Part shown: positions 42,292 through 53,509 of the stretch, one piece after another
Numbering within the stretch: position 1 is the stretch's first letter
Layout of the letters: each line of letters begins with the position of its first letter
DNA from: SURF-21 sp964462595
GTDB lineage: Bacteria > Actinomycetota > Geothermincolia > Geothermincolales > RBG-13-55-18
Reading direction: 5' to 3'
NCBI GenBank assembly: GCA_964462595.1
Contig: CAYWXM010000034.1
Coordinates: 55,537 to 119,536, forward strand
DNA: 64,000 nt
The notes under the pieces: generated by a model
The model's database searches: none
What the model was told of the DNA's origin: nothing
Seen by the model: the letters and a program-made list of their open reading frames with translations, nothing else
Program-made: the position numbers and the translations under genes

Positions 42292-43050
42292 CTACGGCGA
42301 AACGACCGTGTTCCGGAGAACGTCGAGTCCGGTGATGACGACTTCGACGGTGTCGCCGGGGAACATCTCCCCCACCCCGGAGGGGGTGCCGGTCATGATC
42401 ACGTCGCCGGGCAGAACGGTCATTATACGGGATACGAAGCTCAGGAGTTCTGCCGGACTGAAGGCCATTTTAGCGGTGCTGGATGACTGGCGCACCTCGC
42501 CGTTCAGCCTGAGTTCGATGGCCAGGTCCGCGGGGTCGATGTCGGTGTCTATGAAGGGCCCCAGGGGGCAGAAGGTGTCGAAGCTCTTGGCGCGTGTCCA
42601 CTGCCCGTCCTTGGCCTGCAGGTCGCGGGCGGTGACATCGTTGCCGCAGGTGTAGCCGAGGACGTATGAAGGAGCCTGCTCCGGAGAGATGTTGCGGCAT
42701 TCCCTTCCGCATACCAGCACCAGCTCCGCTTCGTAATCGACCCGCCTGCTCATCTCCGGATAGACGATGGCCCCTCCGTGCGCCAGCAGGGAAGAGGGCG
42801 GCTTCATGAACAGCACCGGGTCCTCTGGCAGTTCCAGGCCGAACTCCGCGGCGTGGTCGCGGTAGTTGAGGCCCACGGCCACGATCTTCTGGGGAGATAC
42901 GGGCGCCATGAGTTCCACGTCCTCGAGTCTGCAGGTGCGCCCGTTCCTCTCGATACCTGCGAATGGCGTCCCCTCCAGCTCGTGCAGGACATCTCTTTCC
43001 AGCACCCCGTAGCATTCACGTTTACCACAGACATATCTCGCCAGTTTCAT
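42292..43050 (-). CDS. Fumarylacetoacetate hydrolase family protein
   Basis: This 252-residue enzyme has a short N-terminal domain and the FAH metal-binding fold: VAVGLNYRDHAAEFG, FMKPPSSLL, VDYEAELVLV (metal Glu pair) and GYTCGNDVTARDLQ (metal Asp). The C-terminal loop is MTGTPSGVGEMFPGD. Members hydrolyse or decarboxylate acylpyruvates and related 2-keto-enol acids. The gene follows cimA with a 145-bp gap containing an inverted repeat, so co-transcription with the amino-acid cluster is uncertain. Start ATG with GGGAGGCAGAG. Confidence 0.92.
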   Translation of the reverse strand: MKLARYVCGKRECYGVLERDVLHELEGTPFAGIERNGRTCRLEDVELMAPVSPQKIVAVGLNYRDHAAEFGLELPEDPVLFMKPPSSLLAHGGAIVYPEMSRRVDYEAELVLVCGRECRNISPEQAPSYVLGYTCGNDVTARDLQAKDGQWTRAKSFDTFCPLGPFIDTDIDPADLAIELRLNGEVRQSSSTAKMAFSPAELLSFVSRIMTVLPGDVIMTGTPSGVGEMFPGDTVEVVITGLDVLRNTVVSP

Positions 43051-43067
43051 CTCTGCCTCCCTCCAGC

Positions 43068-43193
43068 GGGGTCAGGTCTTGTTCTTTCTGTTTTGATAAC
43101 CCATTATCTGGTATTTTGAGTGCTTTCCAGCAGGCCTGATAAAAATGTAAATCATAAACATACCCGGGTATGCAAAAAACAAGACCTGACCCC
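43068..43193. repeat. Perfect 16-bp inverted repeat flanking an A+T-rich 94-bp core
   Basis: GGGGTCAGGTCTTGTT (43068-43083) is the exact reverse complement of 43178-43193. The core is A+T-rich and codes for nothing. A related motif occurs at 54639-54654. The structure resembles a MITE or REP-type element, placed between cimA and the FAH-family gene. Confidence 0.75.
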
Positions 43194-43195
43194 TT

Positions 43196-44779
43196 TTACT
43201 TTTCGGGTTGGGCTTTCCTGTGCAGGAGGCCGTATTCGATGGAATCCACCAGGGCCTGCCAGGAGGCCTCGATGATGTTCTCCGAGAGGCCTATGGTCCC
43301 CCAACTCTTCTCGCCGTCGCCGCTCTCGATGAGCACGCGGGTGACGGCGGCGGTGGCCTTCTCTGGGTTGAGGATGAGCACCTTGTAGTCGTCGAGGTCG
43401 ATGTCGTCCAGCTCGGGATAAGCCCTGCCGATGGCCAGGCGCAGGGCGGCGTCCAGGGCGTTCACCGGTCCGTTGCCCTCCGCGGTGGCGATGATCCTCT
43501 TGCCGCGCACGTGTACCTTGATGGTGGCCTCGGTGACCACCTTGCCGTCCTCTCTTTTCTCCATGATCACCCGGAAGCTCTCCAGGCGGAAGAATATCTT
43601 GTGCATGCCCAGGTGTCGCCGCATGAGCAGTTCGAAGGAACCGTCGGCCGCCTCGAAGTGATAGCCCCGGTGCTCCATCTCCTTGATGGCATCCAGTATC
43701 TCCTGCACCTTCTCCGGGCTCTGGGCGAGGTCGCGCCCCAGCTCCTTGCCCTTGACGATGATGGTGCTCTTGCCGGAAAGCTCGGAGACCTCTATGTGCT
43801 GCACGTTTCCCACCAGTTCCGGCTTGATGTGCTCGTAGGTCTCGGACTCGCGCGTCACCGCGCTGACGTGCATCCCTCCTTTGTGCGCAAAGGCTTTGCT
43901 GCCCACGTAGGACTGATGGGAATCGGGCTTTATGTTCACTATCTCGCTCACGAAACGCGAGAGCTCGGTCAGGCCGGCCAGGCTCTCCGCCGGCACCACC
44001 GGCGTGTCCATCTTCAGCACCAGGGCGGGGATGATGGAACACAGGTTGGCGTTGCCGCATCTCTCGCCGTAGCCGTTGATGGTCCCCTGCACCATGGTGG
44101 CTCCCTCCTCCACCGCCACCAGGCTGTTGGCGACGGCGCATTCGCCGTCGTTGTGGGCGTGCATCCCCAGCGGAACGCCGATCACGCCGCCTATCTCGTT
44201 CATGATCTCCCGCACCTCGCAGGGAAGGGTGCCGCCGTTGGTGTCGCAGAGACAAATCCAGTCCGCCCCCGCCTCCACCGCCGCCTTCACCGTCTCCATG
44301 GCGTAGCGCGGGTTGTTCTTGTAGGCGTCGAAGAAATGCTCGGCGTCGTATATGACCTCGCGGCCGTGCCGTTTCATGAAATCCACCGAATCCGCGATCA
44401 TGAAGAGGTTCTCGTCCAGCTGGGTGCGCAATGCGGTGCGCACGTGCAGTTCCCAGGTCTTACCGAAAACGCATACCGCGCGCGTTTCCGCCCGCAGCAG
44501 TTCCTCCAGGCCCCGGTCCTTTTCCGTCCCTATCATCGCCTTGCGCGTTGATCCGAAGGCCACGGGGACCACGCTTCTCAATTCCACCTCCGGCAGGCGG
44601 CTGAAGAACTCCGCGTCCTTGGGGTTGGAGCCGGGGTATCCACACTCCACGTAGTGGAAGCCGAACTCGTCCAGGCGGCGCAGTATCTTTATCTTGTCCT
44701 CCACCGAGAGCGACACCCCTTCCATCTGGGCGCCGTCGCGCAGGGTTGTATCGTAGAGTTTTATCTTTTCCTCGTTCAA
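43196..44779 (-). CDS. cimA: (R)-citramalate synthase
   Basis: This 527-residue enzyme condenses acetyl-CoA and pyruvate to citramalate, the threonine-independent entry to isoleucine. The TIM-barrel has LYDTTLRDGAQMEGVSLSVE (catalytic Arg-Asp), CDTNGGTLP, and the metal site MHAHNDGECAVANS. HKGGMHVSAV replaces the HEHGIH-type loop of LeuA, as usual in CimA. A C-terminal regulatory domain (about 400-520) resembles the LeuA allosteric domain and probably senses isoleucine. TTG at 44779 follows TGGAGGTCTGCAG, better than the open ATG at 44806. It is the last gene of the branched-chain cluster, 45 bp after ilvE. Confidence 0.93.
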   Translation of the reverse strand: MNEEKIKLYDTTLRDGAQMEGVSLSVEDKIKILRRLDEFGFHYVECGYPGSNPKDAEFFSRLPEVELRSVVPVAFGSTRKAMIGTEKDRGLEELLRAETRAVCVFGKTWELHVRTALRTQLDENLFMIADSVDFMKRHGREVIYDAEHFFDAYKNNPRYAMETVKAAVEAGADWICLCDTNGGTLPCEVREIMNEIGGVIGVPLGMHAHNDGECAVANSLVAVEEGATMVQGTINGYGERCGNANLCSIIPALVLKMDTPVVPAESLAGLTELSRFVSEIVNIKPDSHQSYVGSKAFAHKGGMHVSAVTRESETYEHIKPELVGNVQHIEVSELSGKSTIIVKGKELGRDLAQSPEKVQEILDAIKEMEHRGYHFEAADGSFELLMRRHLGMHKIFFRLESFRVIMEKREDGKVVTEATIKVHVRGKRIIATAEGNGPVNALDAALRLAIGRAYPELDDIDLDDYKVLILNPEKATAAVTRVLIESGDGEKSWGTIGLSENIIEASWQALVDSIEYGLLHRKAQPEK

Positions 44780-44824
44780 CTGCAGACCTCCAGGGAATGC
44801 GATCACTTCATGTTTATGCGGCGT

Positions 44825-45742
44825 CTATTCCACGTAGTCCAGCCAGTTCTCGTACTCCTTGCTCTGTCCTTTTACGATCTCGAAGAACTTGTCCTGGATA
44901 CGCCTGGTTATGGGGCCGGGGTCGCCGATCACGCGGTCGTCAACTTCGCGGATGGGGACCACTTCCGCCGCGGTGCCCGAGAAAAAGGCCTCGTCGGCGG
45001 TGTAGAGATCGGTTCGTGCCAGGTCTTTCTCCCGGCACGGAATGTCGGAATCCTCAGCTATGCGCATGATCGAGTCTCGGGTTATGCCCTCCAGGGCACC
45101 CGACGTTGTGGGCGGGGTGAGCAGGACCCCACTGCGCACCACGAAGATATTCTCGCCCGAACCATCCGCCACGTGGCCGTGCATGTTCAGAAGTATGGCC
45201 TCGTCGTATCCCGCATCCACGACCTCCATCTTGGCCAGGATGCTGTTGAGGTACTGACCGGTGGCTTTGGCCGCGGTGGGGATGGAGTTGGACTCGTTGC
45301 GCCGGAATGAAGACACCTTCGCCCGCACGCCGTTCTTGATCCCCTCCTCGCCGAGGTAGGTCCCCCACGGCCACACCGCTATGGCCACGTTCACCGGGCA
45401 AGACAGCGGGTGCAGCCCCATCTCGCCGTAACCTCGGATGGCGATAGGCCGGATATAGCAGCTTTTGAGCCCGTTGGCCCGGATGACCGTCTTGGTGGCC
45501 TCGACGAGTTCCTCGGGTGTATAAGGAATGGGCATATGGTAGATGGACGCTGAACGATACAGCCTCTTGATGTGATCCAAGAGGCGGAACACGGCCGCCC
45601 CGCGCGGGGTCTCGTAGGCGCGTATACCCTCGAAAACCCCCGAGCCGTAATGCAGGGTATGCGTGAGGACGTGGATCTTGGCCTCCGCCCAGTCAACCAG
45701 TTCCCCGTCCATCCATATCTTTTCGACCTCCGGAATCGGCAT
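44825..45742 (-). CDS. ilvE: Branched-chain amino acid aminotransferase
   Basis: This 305-residue fold-type IV PLP enzyme catalyses the last step of valine, leucine and isoleucine synthesis. It carries HTLHYGSGVFEGIRAYET, the PLP-Lys region AAKATGQYLNSILAKMEV, and EAILLNMHGHVADGSGENIF. Such motifs are close to IlvE and D-amino acid transaminases; the context settles IlvE. ATG at 45742 follows GGAAGGAGATCAG. It sits between leuB and cimA. Confidence 0.95.
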   Translation of the reverse strand: MPIPEVEKIWMDGELVDWAEAKIHVLTHTLHYGSGVFEGIRAYETPRGAAVFRLLDHIKRLYRSASIYHMPIPYTPEELVEATKTVIRANGLKSCYIRPIAIRGYGEMGLHPLSCPVNVAIAVWPWGTYLGEEGIKNGVRAKVSSFRRNESNSIPTAAKATGQYLNSILAKMEVVDAGYDEAILLNMHGHVADGSGENIFVVRSGVLLTPPTTSGALEGITRDSIMRIAEDSDIPCREKDLARTDLYTADEAFFSGTAAEVVPIREVDDRVIGDPGPITRRIQDKFFEIVKGQSKEYENWLDYVE

Positions 45743-45799
45743 CTGATCTCCTTCCACCACTTGTTACGCAAACGCGGCGCCCTGCGGCGCAACCTCCCG

Positions 45800-46858
45800 T
45801 TATTGCTCTCTGATGTATTTTACGACAAGATCCCCCACCTCTGAAGTGCTCTTCCCCATCTTACCCGCCGACATGGACTCCAGATCCTCGGAGCACACCC
45901 GCATCACGGCTCTTTCGATACGTGCCGCAGCCCCCCTCTCCTCCAGGTGGTCCAGCATCATCTGCACGGCGCAGATGGCCGCCAGGGGGTTGATGGCGTT
46001 CTTTCCCGTGTACTTGGGAGCGGAGCCTCCGATGGGCTCGAACATGGATGTCCCCTCGGGGTTGATGTTTCCTCCCGCCGCGATGCCCATGCCTCCCTGT
46101 ATCATGGCGCCCAGGTCGGTGATGATGTCTCCGAACATGTTGTCGGTGACCACCACGTCGAACCACTCCGGGTTCTTCACGAACCACATGCAGATGGCAT
46201 CCACGTGTGCGTATTCTGTGGAGATGTCCGTGTATCGGGAAGCCATCTCGTTGAACGTGCGCTCCCACAGGTCCCAGGCGTAGGTCAGCACGTTTGTCTT
46301 GCCGCACAGGGTGAGTTTGCGCTCCCGGTCGCGGCGGCGGCAGTAATCGTAGGCGAAGCGCAGGCAGCGCTCCACCCCCTTGCGCGTGTTCACGCTCTCC
46401 TGCACCGCCACCTCGTCCGGCGTGCCCTTGCGCAGAAAGCCGCCCGTGCCGGCGTAGAGGCCCTCGGTATTCTCGCGTACCACCACGAAATCTATATCTT
46501 CGGGTCCCTTGTCTTTGAGCGGGCAATCCACGCCGGGATACAGCTTAACCGGGCGCAGGTTGATGTACTGGTCCAGGGCGAAGCGTATGCGCAGCAGCAT
46601 ACCCTGTTCCAGGATGCCTGGCTTCACGTCGGGATGGCCGACGGCGCCCAGGAAGATGGCGTCGAAATCACGCAGTCCCTCGACCTCCTCGTCGCTCAAC
46701 ACCACCCCGGTCGCGAGGTAGCGGTCGCCCCCGTAGTCGAGATACGTGCTCTCGAAGTCGAAGCCTTCTTTCCCCGCCACCGCCTCCAGCACCTTCATGC
46801 CTTCCCTGACTACCTCGGGGCCTGTACCGTCGCCGGGAATCACCGCTATCTTGTGCAT
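45800..46858 (-). CDS. leuB: 3-isopropylmalate dehydrogenase
   Basis: This 352-residue NAD-dependent beta-decarboxylating dehydrogenase has IPGDGTGPEVV, MLLRIRFALDQYINLRPVKL (substrate helix with Leu-Arg pattern of LeuB), and the catalytic Lys in CGKTNVLTY. The metal-binding Asp stretch is TDNMFGDIITDLGAMIQGG, and the NAD loop is EPIGGSAPKYTGK. The sequence style matches actinobacterial LeuB. It lies 16 bp after leuD. It should also handle beta-methylmalate, making 2-oxobutyrate in the citramalate route. Confidence 0.94.
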   Translation of the reverse strand: MHKIAVIPGDGTGPEVVREGMKVLEAVAGKEGFDFESTYLDYGGDRYLATGVVLSDEEVEGLRDFDAIFLGAVGHPDVKPGILEQGMLLRIRFALDQYINLRPVKLYPGVDCPLKDKGPEDIDFVVVRENTEGLYAGTGGFLRKGTPDEVAVQESVNTRKGVERCLRFAYDYCRRRDRERKLTLCGKTNVLTYAWDLWERTFNEMASRYTDISTEYAHVDAICMWFVKNPEWFDVVVTDNMFGDIITDLGAMIQGGMGIAAGGNINPEGTSMFEPIGGSAPKYTGKNAINPLAAICAVQMMLDHLEERGAAARIERAVMRVCSEDLESMSAGKMGKSTSEVGDLVVKYIREQ

Positions 46859-46874
46859 ATCACGACTCCTTGCC

Positions 46875-47384
46875 CTATGTCTGCGAGAGCAGGCGATCCC
46901 TAACGTAACCGGTCAGGCCGCCTGCAGAGATGATCTCCCGCATGAAGGCGGGAAATGGTTGCGCCTCGAATACGTTCCCGGTCGAAAGGTTTTCCACCCT
47001 GCCCATCTCCAGGTCCACACGAAGGCGGTCTCCTTTTCTTATATCCTCCACGGCCTGTGGGCATTCCAGGATGGGCAGGCCCACGTTGATGGCGTTGCGG
47101 TAGAAGATCCTGGCGAAAGATGAGGCGATCACGCAGGAGACCCCGCATCCCCTGATGGCCAGGGGAGCGTGCTCCCGCGAGGAACCGGATCCGAAGTTCT
47201 CCTCCGCCACGATGAAGTCCCCTTCGTTCACGCGCGCTGCGAAATCCGGGTCCAGGTCCTCCATGCAATGGGCCCCCAGTTCTATGGGGTCCGTCAAGGC
47301 CAGGTAGCGAGCGGGGATGATCACGTCGGTATCGACGTCGCGGCCGTAGCGCCAGGCCTTTCCCTCCAGCCGCATGTTACTCAT
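46875..47384 (-). CDS. leuD: 3-isopropylmalate dehydratase small subunit
   Basis: This 169-residue swivel domain carries DVDTDVIIPARYL and ENFGSGSSREHAPLAIRG. The substrate loop reads RYLALTD, the neutral type expected for isopropylmalate. It overlaps leuC by 8 bp (ATG inside the leuC end), so the two subunits are co-translated. An alternative ATG lies three codons on. With LeuC it isomerises 2- to 3-isopropylmalate and probably citramalate to beta-methylmalate. Confidence 0.95.
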   Translation of the reverse strand: MSNMRLEGKAWRYGRDVDTDVIIPARYLALTDPIELGAHCMEDLDPDFAARVNEGDFIVAEENFGSGSSREHAPLAIRGCGVSCVIASSFARIFYRNAINVGLPILECPQAVEDIRKGDRLRVDLEMGRVENLSTGNVFEAQPFPAFMREIISAGGLTGYVRDRLLSQT

Positions 47385-48648
47385 CCCCCATCAACTCCCT
47401 GGGATCGGTTATCCTGCCGGTCACAGCGGAAGCCGCGGCCACCGCCGGTCCGACCAGGTATATCTCTCCCTCTTTGTGGCCCATGCGGCCCACAAAGTTG
47501 CGGTTGGTGGTGGACACCGCTCTCTCTCCCGCGGCGATGACCCCCATGTGCCCTCCCAGGCAAGGCCCGCAGGTGGGGGTGCTCACCGCCGCCCCGGCCC
47601 GGATAAACGTCTCCATCCATCCGCGGCGGATCATCTCCAGTTTTATCTTCGGTGTCCCCGGGAAGACGATGGCCCTCACGTCGGGGTGCACCTCCCTGCC
47701 CTCCAGGATGCCGGCGGCGATCTCCATGTCCTCCAGCCAGCCGTTGGTGCAGGATCCTATGACCACCTGGTCTATCCTGATATCCCCCGCCTTCGAAACG
47801 GGTCGTACGTTCGAGGGCAGGTGCGGGAATGCCACCTGCGGTTCCAGCTCGCTTACGTCGAAGCTCAGTTCCTGCGCATACTCCGCGTCGGGGTCACTCT
47901 CGAATACCCGGTACTCACGCTCCGCCCTGCCCTCGAGCCACTCCCGGGTCTTGCCGTCCACGGCGAAGATGCCGTTCTTGGCCCCCGCCTCCACCGCCAT
48001 GTTGGCCATGGTGAACCTGCCCTCCATGGAAAGCGCGTCCACGGCCGGGCCGCGGAATTCCATGGCGCGGTAGCGGGCGCCGTCCACCCCGATGCTGCCG
48101 ATGGTATGAAGTATGAGGTCTTTTCCCCCCACCCAGGGCATGAGCGTCCCGGTATATTCGAAGCGCATGCTCTCCGGCACCCTCAGCCAGACCTCTCCCA
48201 GGGCCATGGCCATGGCCAGGTCGGTCGAGCCCATTCCCGTGGAAAAGGCCCCCAGGGCGCCATAGGTGCAGGTATGCGAATCGGCACCCACTATGAGTTC
48301 GCCCGGAAGCACCAGTCCCTGCTCGGGCAGAAGCACGTGTTCGATACCTACCCTGCCCACCTCGAAGTAATGCTCCAGGCCTTGTTCCCCCGCGAACTTC
48401 CTGATCAGGGCGCAGTTCTCTGCGGCAAGGATATCGCGTGCGGGGGCGAAGTGATCCGGCACCAGCGCCACCCTGGCAGAGTCGAATACCCGCTCCGCCC
48501 CCATGGCGCGAAACGCCTCTATGGCCAGGGGAGCGGTGATGTCGTTGGCCAGGGCGAGGTCCACGCGCGCGCTCACCAGCTCTCCCGGCCTCACCTCATC
48601 GCGCCCGGCATGCCATGCCAGTATCTTCTCGGTGATCGTCTGTCCCAT
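47377..48648 (-). CDS. leuC: 3-isopropylmalate dehydratase large subunit
   Basis: This 423-residue aconitase-family subunit binds a [4Fe-4S] cluster with Cys of VIGSCTNGWLED and Cys-x-x-Cys of TPTCGPCLGGHMG. GADSHTCTYGALGAFSTGMGS is another signature. It starts with ATG after GGGTGAGACCAC, 21 bp after leuA. The length matches the short archaeal-type LeuC (about 420), not the 470-residue enterobacterial form. A paralogue is at 62314-63567. Confidence 0.95.
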   Translation of the reverse strand: MGQTITEKILAWHAGRDEVRPGELVSARVDLALANDITAPLAIEAFRAMGAERVFDSARVALVPDHFAPARDILAAENCALIRKFAGEQGLEHYFEVGRVGIEHVLLPEQGLVLPGELIVGADSHTCTYGALGAFSTGMGSTDLAMAMALGEVWLRVPESMRFEYTGTLMPWVGGKDLILHTIGSIGVDGARYRAMEFRGPAVDALSMEGRFTMANMAVEAGAKNGIFAVDGKTREWLEGRAEREYRVFESDPDAEYAQELSFDVSELEPQVAFPHLPSNVRPVSKAGDIRIDQVVIGSCTNGWLEDMEIAAGILEGREVHPDVRAIVFPGTPKIKLEMIRRGWMETFIRAGAAVSTPTCGPCLGGHMGVIAAGERAVSTTNRNFVGRMGHKEGEIYLVGPAVAAASAVTGRITDPRELMGDE

Positions 48649-48669
48649 GTGGTCTCACCCGCAAGAGGA

Positions 48670-50304
48670 TTATTTCTTGGTCTTCCCGGCCGCGCTTTTC
48701 CTGGCTGCGGGCTTTTTGGAAGTGGGCTTCTTGGAAGCGGATTTCTTGGCGGCACTCGATGACCTGGCCTGGCGCGCCAGCTTTTTCTTCTCCATCAGGC
48801 CTTTCTGAACGGCACGGTTTATGGCATTTATATAGGCGCGGGCACTGGCCTCGATGATGTCGGGGCTGACGCCCCTTCCCACCACCTCGTCCCCCTCGAT
48901 ATCCAGCTTGACGGTGACGTCCCCCATGGCGTCCAGGCCCCTGGTGATGGCCTGGACCTGGTAGGCCTTGAGCTTGGCCCTGATCTTGGTGGCCTTGAGG
49001 ATAGCCCTGCACACGGCATCGACCTGCCCGTCTCCGGTTGAGGTGGCTTCATAGCCCTTGCCCTCTCGCGACAGCTTCACCGCCGCGATGGGGATAGCGC
49101 CGGTGCCGGAAGAGGACTGCATGTAGTCGAGCTGGAACAACTCCTCCAGGGTGCGGATCTCGTCCAGGGCGATGGCCTCCAGGTCCTTGACCGCGACCTC
49201 TTTTTTCTTGCCCGCCAGCTCCTTAAAGCGGATAAAAGCCCGCTCCAGGCCCTTGTCGTCCAGGTAGAATCCCATCTCCTCCAGCTTGGCCTTCAGCGCA
49301 TGCCTGCCTGAATGCTTGCCGAGATAGATCTCCGACTCGACCAGGCCTACATCCTCGGGCTGCATGATCTCGTAGGTCTCGCGGTTCTTGAGCATCCCGT
49401 CCTGATGAATTCCTGACTCGTGCGAGAAAGCGTTGTCTCCCACCACCGCCTTGTTCGGCTGCACGCTGTAGCCGGTGAGCATGGAAACCAGCCGCGAGGC
49501 CTGGTATATCTCGCGCGTATTGACGCCCGTGGTCATGTCGGTAGCGTCCTTGCGGGTGTTGATAATCATCACGACTTCCTCCAGGGAGCAGTTGCCGGCG
49601 CGCTCCCCGAGGCCGTTGATGGCACACTCGATCTGGCGGGCGCCCACCCGGGCCGCGGCCACGGAGTTGGCAACCGCCAGTCCCAGATCGTTGTGGCAGT
49701 GCACGCTCACGATAACGTCCTCGGCCCCCGGCACGTTTTCGATGATTCCCCTTACCAACTCGGCGAACTCGTCTGGGACGGCGTACCCCACCGTATCGGG
49801 CACGTTTATCACCGTGGCCCCGGCCTTGATGGCCGCTGCGTACACCTCGTAAAGGAACTTGGGGTCGGAGCGGGTGGCGTCCATAGCCGAGAACTCCACG
49901 TTCTCCACGTACTTGCGCGCGTAGGCCACCGCATCCCGGGCCATATCCAGAACCTGCTTGGGGCTCTTCTTGAGCTGGTACTTCAAGTGGTAATCGGAGG
50001 TGGACACGAAAGTATGTATGAGTGGCCGCTCCGCGAACATCAGGGCCTCCCAGGCCCAATCGATGTCGTTGCGGTCGGTGCGGGCCAGGGCGCAGATAGT
50101 CGGGCCCTTGACGTTCTTGGCGATGGATTTTACCGCCTCGAAGTCGGACGGGCTGGAGACGGGGAACCCGGCCTCGATGACGTCGACCTCGAGGCGTGCC
50201 AGCTGCTCCGCGATCTCCACTTTCTCCCTCTGGTTCAGGCTGATCCCCGGTGCCTGCTCGCCGTCCCGCAGCGTGGTGTCGAAGATATATATCCTCTGCG
50301 TCAT
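48670..50304 (-). CDS. leuA: 2-isopropylmalate synthase
   Basis: This 544-residue committed enzyme of leucine synthesis has FDTTLRDGEQAPGISLNQRE, the metal site SVHCHNDLGLAVANS and SHESGIHQDG. The allosteric C-terminal domain (about 390-500) includes the Gly-rich regulatory turns, so leucine feedback is likely. ATG at 50304 follows GGAAAGG; the frame is open to 50349. An odd tail of about 35 residues (SSSAAKKSASKKPTSKKPAA and on) is Lys/Ala/Ser/Pro-rich like a histone H1 tail and is not part of the enzyme fold. Confidence 0.95.
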   Translation of the reverse strand: MTQRIYIFDTTLRDGEQAPGISLNQREKVEIAEQLARLEVDVIEAGFPVSSPSDFEAVKSIAKNVKGPTICALARTDRNDIDWAWEALMFAERPLIHTFVSTSDYHLKYQLKKSPKQVLDMARDAVAYARKYVENVEFSAMDATRSDPKFLYEVYAAAIKAGATVINVPDTVGYAVPDEFAELVRGIIENVPGAEDVIVSVHCHNDLGLAVANSVAAARVGARQIECAINGLGERAGNCSLEEVVMIINTRKDATDMTTGVNTREIYQASRLVSMLTGYSVQPNKAVVGDNAFSHESGIHQDGMLKNRETYEIMQPEDVGLVESEIYLGKHSGRHALKAKLEEMGFYLDDKGLERAFIRFKELAGKKKEVAVKDLEAIALDEIRTLEELFQLDYMQSSSGTGAIPIAAVKLSREGKGYEATSTGDGQVDAVCRAILKATKIRAKLKAYQVQAITRGLDAMGDVTVKLDIEGDEVVGRGVSPDIIEASARAYINAINRAVQKGLMEKKKLARQARSSSAAKKSASKKPTSKKPAARKSAAGKTKK

Positions 50305-50450
50305 CGGTCTTTCCTTTCCGTCTGATCCCTTACCGCCCGGCGCGATCATGCCTTCTATCCATTCCGCCGGCTCGCGGCGGCCTTACCTTTCCGACCAGGG
50401 CTTCTACCGCGCCTTTTCCCTGATTATACTGCCTCGCAGCATTAAAACCT

Positions 50451-52034
<1,584 letters not shown>

Positions 52035-52142
52035 TTCTCCTCCCCTCTATTCTGTTTCTCGTGCCATGCCAGCGTCTGTCTCCAGCACAGCTTTACCGGG
52101 TTGCGTTCCATCCGGGCCGCTTAAACACCCGCGTTTTACCGT

Positions 52143-53312
52143 TCAACCCCTATCGGAGGACGCCATCTCCAAGTATACATTCTCAGCCGCTGCGACGCCG
52201 GAGCCGAGCTCGAACTCGAACCCCAGTTCCACCAGGGTCATCTCCAGCGCGGACAGGGCCACCACTATGTCCAGGAAGTTATAGTATCCGACGTGGCCGA
52301 TGCGGAATATCTTTCCTTTCAAGCGGTCCTGCCCTCCCGCGATGATGACGCCGTGATCGCGGTTCATGCGCTTGACGATATCCCCGCCGTTTATCCTCTC
52401 CGGCGACTTCACTGCCGTCACCGCGTAGGCGCGGTCCAGTTCCTTCGGAAATACCTCCAGGCCCATGGCCTGCACCGCCGCCCGCGTACACATGGCCAGT
52501 ACACGGTGCCTTTCCCAGGCCTGCTCCAGCCCTTCCTCCAGCAGCAGCTCCACGGCCTCAGACATGGCTTTCACCAGGCTCACGGGCGGTGTATACGGCG
52601 ATTCCGGGTTGTCGGAGTTGTATTTCTTGCGTGTCTTCGCGAAATCGAAATAATAGGACGGCGACTTCGCCGCGCCCACCAGCTCCCAGGCTTTGGGGCT
52701 GACCGCTACCACCGCCAGGCCGGGCGGGGTCATCAGGGCTTTCTGAGATCCCGTGACCAGGACGTCGACATCCCAGTCGTCGCAGCGCAGCTCCAGGGCT
52801 CCCGCCCCGCTTACGGAATCGACTACCAGGATAGCGGGAGTGCCCGCGACCACCTTTCCGATGGACTCTATATCGTTCACTATCCCGGTGGAGGTCTCGC
52901 TATGGGTAACGAACACGCCTTTTATGTCCTGTTTCTCTTCCAGCTGGCGCGCTACGACCCCGGGGTCCACCGCCTCGTCCCAGGGGTACTCGTATGCCTC
53001 CACCTCGAGGCCATAGACCTTGCAGATCTCCGCGAAGCGCTGCCCGAATTTTCCTCCCACCGCCACCAGCACCCTGTCCCCGGGGCTGAAGCAATTGGAG
53101 ACCGCTCCCTCCATGGCCCCCGTTCCCGAGGCCGCGAAGGTAAGCACGTCGTTCTCCGTCAGCAGGACCTTCTTCAGGCCCTCCACCATACGCACGAAAA
53201 GCTCGGTATAGGCCGGGGTACGATGGTGGATGATGGGCTCCGCCTGCACCAGGCTCACCTGATACGGGATAGGCGTGGGGCCCGGCGTCATCAGGTATTC
53301 CTTGCGGATCAT
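52143..53312 (-). CDS. Class V aminotransferase (serine-pyruvate/alanine-glyoxylate type), probably phosphoserine aminotransferase
   Basis: This 389-residue PLP enzyme has MTPGPTPIPYQVSLVQAEPI, ASGTGAMEGAVSN, HSETSTGIVND, VDSVSGAGALEL and the PLP-Lys in TGSQKALMTPPGL. The fold branch is AGXT/serine-pyruvate aminotransferase, not classical SerC. Placement directly before serA argues that it transaminates 3-phosphohydroxypyruvate; such pairing is known in archaea and several bacteria. ATG at 53312 follows GAGGAGGTCAAAG. Ahead of it the ilvC gene ends 197 bp away. Confidence 0.88.
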   Translation of the reverse strand: MIRKEYLMTPGPTPIPYQVSLVQAEPIIHHRTPAYTELFVRMVEGLKKVLLTENDVLTFAASGTGAMEGAVSNCFSPGDRVLVAVGGKFGQRFAEICKVYGLEVEAYEYPWDEAVDPGVVARQLEEKQDIKGVFVTHSETSTGIVNDIESIGKVVAGTPAILVVDSVSGAGALELRCDDWDVDVLVTGSQKALMTPPGLAVVAVSPKAWELVGAAKSPSYYFDFAKTRKKYNSDNPESPYTPPVSLVKAMSEAVELLLEEGLEQAWERHRVLAMCTRAAVQAMGLEVFPKELDRAYAVTAVKSPERINGGDIVKRMNRDHGVIIAGGQDRLKGKIFRIGHVGYYNFLDIVVALSALEMTLVELGFEFELGSGVAAAENVYLEMASSDRG

Positions 53313-53509
53313 CTTTGACCTCCTCTGTGACCTCCTCAATACCTCGTTCACCGCATTCTATGTTTCCCCGTTTTCGGAGTAACCTTCACCGCTATCGTCC
53401 ATATCCTGGTTATCATCTCCGGCTTCGTCAACGGCCGCGAGGTCCGGGAGGAGCCCCGCCACCTTAAAGTATCACAAATCCGGGTTGAAAGCTCCCCGCG
53501 ATCGGGCGA

